Source: Symsagittifera roscoffensis
Lineage: Eukaryota; Xenacoelomorpha; Acoela; Convolutidae
DNA length: 64,000 bases
NCBI RefSeq assembly: GCF_963678635.1
Contig: NC_087070.1
Span: 20,135,461-20,199,460, forward strand
Reading direction: 5' to 3'
Part shown: positions 60,000 through 64,000 of the stretch, in pieces
Layout of the letters: the number at the start of each line of letters is the position of its first letter
Position numbering within the stretch: position 1 is the stretch's first letter
Position numbers and translations under genes: made by a program
The notes under the pieces: model-generated
The model's database searches: none
Seen by the model: the letters and a program-made list of their open reading frames with translations, nothing else
Told to the model about the DNA's origin: nothing

Positions 60000-61130
60000 A
60001 CTTGACTTGTTGACTGGCAATACTTCTAATCGTTGCTAATCTAGACAACTAGAACATTAGCAACATTGTTTGTTTGTAACCCAATTGGCAATCAGGTATG
60101 TCTTCATTGATGAAAGGGTTGTATGCCATAGTGGTACGACTTTTTTTTATCAGTCCAGAGTATTCACTGGCTTTCAGAAGTGTCCCTATCGGTTCTTTGG
60201 TGGGTCTGAGCTCTTATGTAGAAAATTCAACTTCATCAATCTTCCTTAACGGTTCTAGCTCTACAGGTTCTTTCATATTCACTCTCAGCGGCTTGCTTTG
60301 ATGATTGTCCAACAGCGCTTGTTAAAGCAACGTTTTTTCAAGTTAACTGTCTTCTCTGAACACTTTCTGGCATGTGTTCAGCGCTGGTGCCTATATCTGT
60401 TCCAATAAGAACCGGACAAAGCATGACACTCACACAACACGATAAAACTCTAAGGTTAAATCATTTAGTGACCATGAAACTGTTTATATATTCAAAACAG
60501 TGTAAAATCATTATATTCAGCTATCGGGATTCTTTTTTAATTGAGAGCAGCAAAAAAAAACAATTATCGAGTTAGGGAAAAAATATTAGCAATTAATATG
60601 TTGCCTATTTGAAACTCGAAAGGGTTTCTAAGGGGAAAGGTTTACCTATTTACTGCGGCACTAAACAGACAAAACTGAAAGGTTGTTGTTTTTCTCAAGT
60701 GAGTATTCATTGCACCCACCGAGTTATCTTTCTGTTTTTCTGCCTCATGACTGCCCGAGCTAAACTCACTAATAATCTCTGGGCATCTTCTCCTTCGAAA
60801 AAATTTGTTTTGGATTACTATCTGTAGTAAAGTAATTGTCTAGCTCCGATTATTCTGACATTCAACTGCGATTTTCCGGGTTTCAAATGTGATTTGTCTT
60901 ACGTTATTATTCAGGCTAGTTCTGCTTTTTGGCTAGCCAAAATTGCAGTCACTAGTTTCTTATGTTTATTTTTGGTTGAAATTTTATCCTAATAATTCTT
61001 CAAAAGTTGAGTTAATTTTCCATATCCGTGTATCCGTGGGGACGCTCCACTGTGCATATTTAAAGTGTCCGTTCTCTATTCCGTCCGAGTTGAGCATAAG
61101 TTTTTACAGATGGTCTATTTTTGTGATCCC
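60000..61130. other. No supported gene
   Basis: Short open frames occur on both strands. A minus-strand stretch near 60830-60690 could be read as a hydrophilic peptide, but nothing is recognisable. Composition is intermediate between the 57-60 kb mosaic and typical AT-rich DNA. Confidence 0.4.
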
Positions 61131-61136
61131 TCCGAA

Positions 61137-61985
61137 CTAGTGAGTAGAGATCCCTCCGTGTACGGTCGAATTAAGACCTTTCCGAACTGCAATCCTTCCG
61201 GGTACGGTCAAAATAAGGATCCCCACCGGATCGACGAAATAGGGACCCCCTTCGGGTACGGTCGAATACCCAGGACCCCAAGACTTCTCCGGGTACGGTT
61301 TAAAAATCAAGACCCCTCTGGGTACTATCGAATACACAGGATCCCTCCGAGTACCGTCGAAAACGCAAGGCTCCTCCGGGTACGGTCAAAAAATTAAGAC
61401 CACTCCGAGTACGGCCGAAAAATCAAGACCCCTCTGGGTGCAGTTCGAAAATCAAGACCCCTCCGGGTGCGGTCGGAAAAACAAGACCCTCCCGGAAACG
61501 GTCGAAAAATCAAGACCTTCCAGGTACGGTCGAAAATCAACAACCCTCGGGGTACGGTCAGAAGCACACGACCACTCCGGGTACGGTCGGAAAAACAAGA
61601 CCACTCCGTGTACGATCGAAAAGTCAAGACCCTTCGGGTTCGGTCGAAAAATCAAGACCCCACTGGGTACGGTAAAAGAACCAAGGTCGCTCCGGGAAGC
61701 AAGACCTCTCAAGGTACGGTCGAATTAGGACCACCCCTCCGGGTCGCGACCCTTCCGGTTGACGGAACAACACCCCTCCGGGTACGGGCGAACAAACAAG
61801 ACTCCTCGTGGTATGGTCTCATGCAGAAAACCTTTCCGGGTACGGTCGATTTAACAACAATACCGCTCCGAGAACAGTCTGATATAGAAGATCCCCCGGG
61901 TACGGTAGATTTAACAACAAAACCCCTCCCCTCCGGCTACGGTCAAGTCGTGCTTCTACGGGCAAGTCGTGCTGCTGCCGGGAAG
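61137..61985 (+). repeat. 29-bp minisatellite, about 28 degenerate units
   Basis: The unit consensus begins CCCCTCCGGGTACGGTCG and continues AAAAATCAAGA; most units are 28-31 bp, with a few composite longer ones. The array is much richer in G and C than its surroundings. Because 29 is not a multiple of 3, a reading frame passes through three registers every 87 bp. Most units lack stops in several frames, explaining the long overlapping ORFs. Confidence 0.92.
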
Positions 61986-62449
61986 AGCCTACCTCCAAAA
62001 ACGGCGAGATTTGCTCAAAACTTTTGAACATTTTTCTAGTGTTTAATCTCTCCTACAAAAGATTAATTATTGTGCAAGTTTGTTAAATTTCCGATCTAAT
62101 GGTACCAAATGAACCGCTTTCGGGTTGGGAGGAAAAAACACAAGCTGCGCCATAGCTCCTTCTGGTTTGATGAAGTGCTCGGATTAAAATTGGTGCGTCT
62201 CTTATTAACATGTTGTTGTCGAAGTGAGCTTATAACTTCACTACAGCTATCAAATAGTGAAAGAAATAATAGCTATTGTAAATTAATAGACATGTACTTT
62301 TTTAAATTAAAAAACTTTTTTAGGTATAAGCAATGCGAAATTATTTCAGCTGTTTTTGCACATTAAATCTTTCTTTTTTCTACGAGTTCAGTCTGATACT
62401 CTGCTTGATAATTCTTGTTTAAATTTGTAGATCTTGCCTTTCATCAAAC

Positions 62450-62575
62450 CAGGGGCCGAAAGTTTTCTCGAGGGGGAGCGGATATTAAATAAATAGGTTT
62501 GTGGTAACTTTTTGAAAGGTTTGGACCAAAAGTTAGCGTTTTTTGGCGCGCACTACTCCCTAAAAAGTTTATCTC
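62450..62575. mobile_element. Partial copy of GGCGCC/hAT-like MITE
   Basis: 'caggggccgaaagttttctcgagggggagcg' followed by TTTGGCGCGCACTACTCCC resembles both ends of the 14.4/17.7 kb elements. Confidence 0.4.
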
Positions 62576-62579
62576 GGGT

Positions 62580-62702
62580 CAGGTGAAAACACCGCTCAAA
62601 CTGCTCAAGTCTTGCTTTAAAAATTGCTCAAGAGCCGCTCATTCCTTGCACCAAGTTTTGAACGGTTTTTCACGCAAGGTTTGAGCGGTTTTTGAGCGGT
62701 TT
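62580..62702. repeat. GAGCGGTTTTT / AAAAACCGCTC foldback repeats (first block)
   Basis: Alternating 'ACCGCTCAAAC', 'TTGAGCGGTTTTT' and complements. Same units fill 63.79-64.0 kb. Confidence 0.8.
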
Positions 62703-62779
62703 AATAAAAAAAAAACGAAATAAAATCATCAAAAGACCTGGAAAAAGCAATGTGATGCTACCCGAGTCGAGGTTGTGCA

Positions 62780-63180
62780 TTAAGATCAAACGGTCACGAC
62801 CAAATATTGGCATTTCCAGATTATCGCGACCGAAATTGGATATTTTCAGACCGCCGCAAAAAATTTTTGGAATTTCCAGACCTTGCGGGCCGAGGAAATG
62901 TGTCCGCGACCGGCGGGACCGAAGGAAAGTTAACCGCGACCGGCGCGACCAAAAGAAAATTAACAGCGACTGACGCGACCGAAAGAAAGTTAGTCACGGT
63001 GATCGAAACATTAGTCGCGAATGTCGGAAAAATAGTCGCGACTGTCGAAAAATTAGTCGCAGCATGGTAAAAAAAATTAGTCGAGGCGGTCGTAAAATTA
63101 GTCGCGGCGGTTGACAAATTAGTCGCGGAATGGTCAAAAATTCATCAAGGCAGTCAAAAAATTAGTCGCGGCGGTCGTCT
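62780..63180 (+). repeat. About 21-bp degenerate tandem repeat (TTAGTCGCGGCGGTCGAAAAA)
   Basis: At least 11 units from about 62990, with a related, longer-spaced 'CGCGACCG' series before it (62780-62990). Confidence 0.88.
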
Positions 63181-63789
63181 GCTCTAAAGCTTTGTTCCAA
63201 TTTTTGGAGGTGAGGTATATAGATTTTTTTGAGATGACGGACTTTATACGCTTCAATATTAGTTTTATATCTCTCATTTCCCAAACGGAGATCCTGTTCA
63301 GTGTGTCTTTTTTGCCGATTTTTTTTTCGTTCTTCGAAACAGTCGATTCGTGAAAAGAGTATCAAATTTTTAAGTCTTGTAGCCTCAAGGTAAGTGCTAA
63401 CGTTTCTAATGTGATTAGTTGTTATAATAAACTGACGACTCTCATTTTTTGATAACTGAGTGTTTCATTTGGCAGTTTTTTAGTTTTCTGTTTTTATAGT
63501 GACGATTTTGTCGTTGTCCCCCAAAAAAAAATTCTTATATTTTTTGGAACCATGTGCAGGCCTTCTTGTGGCGGTCTTGTATATAATCAGCAAATATGCT
63601 GTTCTAGCTAGCTGCACTTTAAAACTACATATATACTGGGTGTTTTGCAATTTGCAACTGTTTTACAGTTTTGCAAGCAAAAAATTCAATAAATTCCAAA
63701 TAAAGCCAAAATAGTTCTAGTTTTAAAGTAACACTTGCTGCTTGTATTTCCATGTTTCTGTTTATTTGATGAATATTCTTGATTTGAAG

Positions 63790-64000
63790 CAAGATTTGAC
63801 TGGTTTGAGCGGTTTCTGAGCGGTTATCTTAACAAACCGCCCAAAAACTGTGCAAGATTTGAGCGGCTTATCTAGAAAAACCGCTCAAATTTTGCGTGGT
63901 TTTTGAGCGGTTTGTTAAAAAAACCGCTCAGAAACCGCTCAAACCATTTAAATCTTGCGCGGTTTTTGAGCGTTTGTTTTTGATAAACCGCTCAAAAACA
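63790..64000. repeat. GAGCGGTTTTT foldback repeats (second block, runs off the window)
   Basis: Repeated TTTGAGCGGTTT(TTGAGCGG) and complementary AAACCGCTCAAA segments, each pair able to form a hairpin. Spacing is irregular. The array continues past the end of the window. Confidence 0.85.

Noticed and set aside
61137-61985. CRISPR array
   Set aside because: Units of about 29 bp follow each other directly without unique spacers, are degenerate, and lie in eukaryotic DNA with spliced genes.
61467-62027. 186-codon protein gene
   Set aside because: It is a by-product of the stop-poor minisatellite. Overlapping ORFs exist on both strands, and there is no start context or splice evidence.

Overview
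The window is AT-rich eukaryotic, almost certainly metazoan, DNA. It carries spliced genes with GT-AG introns, a LIM-homeobox gene, a cilium-specific ARL13-type GTPase and very abundant non-autonomous transposons. The phylum cannot be fixed from the sequence. The strongly diverged homeodomain, the two-gene spacing described below and splice acceptors lying directly in front of start codons are compatible with a fast-evolving, spliced-leader-using lineage, but they do not prove one.

Four protein genes were assembled exon by exon, checking frame and phase, and all lie on the minus strand. In transcription order they are: (1) a divergent LHX1/5-type LIM-homeobox gene, 51462->40095, 7 coding exons, about 822 aa; (2) an ARL13B-type ciliary GTPase, 38727->23800, 9 coding exons, about 546 aa, with an 8-base first coding exon and a 7 kb first intron; (3) an unrecognised, probably nuclear protein of about 244 aa, 23762->18029, whose predicted ATG lies only 37 nt after the ARL13B stop; (4) an MFSD11/UNC93-type membrane transporter-like gene, 17182->4290, 10 coding exons, 514 aa. 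The plus strand has no convincing host gene, only relics of mobile elements.

The rest is repeats. Introns and intergenic DNA are filled with hAT-like MITEs (several with target-site duplications), tRNA-derived SINE modules, foldback elements and a dispersed family carrying a short conserved stem-loop. Decayed coding elements include a non-LTR reverse transcriptase (27.4-28.5 kb, minus), a CACG-motif retroelement ORF (52.0-52.7 kb, minus), and a BED-finger/CGGBP1-like transposase relic split by a MITE (46.4-47.7 kb, plus). From 53.4 to 56.7 kb there is a tandem array of about 1.14 kb units joined by TC microsatellites. From 56.7 to 60 kb lies a less AT-rich mosaic of duplicated decayed coding pieces. 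A 29-bp minisatellite (61.1-62.0 kb), a 21-bp degenerate tandem repeat (62.9-63.2 kb) and GAGCGG/CCGCTC foldback repeats (to the window end) close the window.

The items most worth a second look are the possible ARL13B/unknown-gene operon, the LIM-homeodomain with altered DNA-contact residues, the dispersed stem-loop family, the nested transposon insertion, and the 29-bp minisatellite that keeps long ORFs open.
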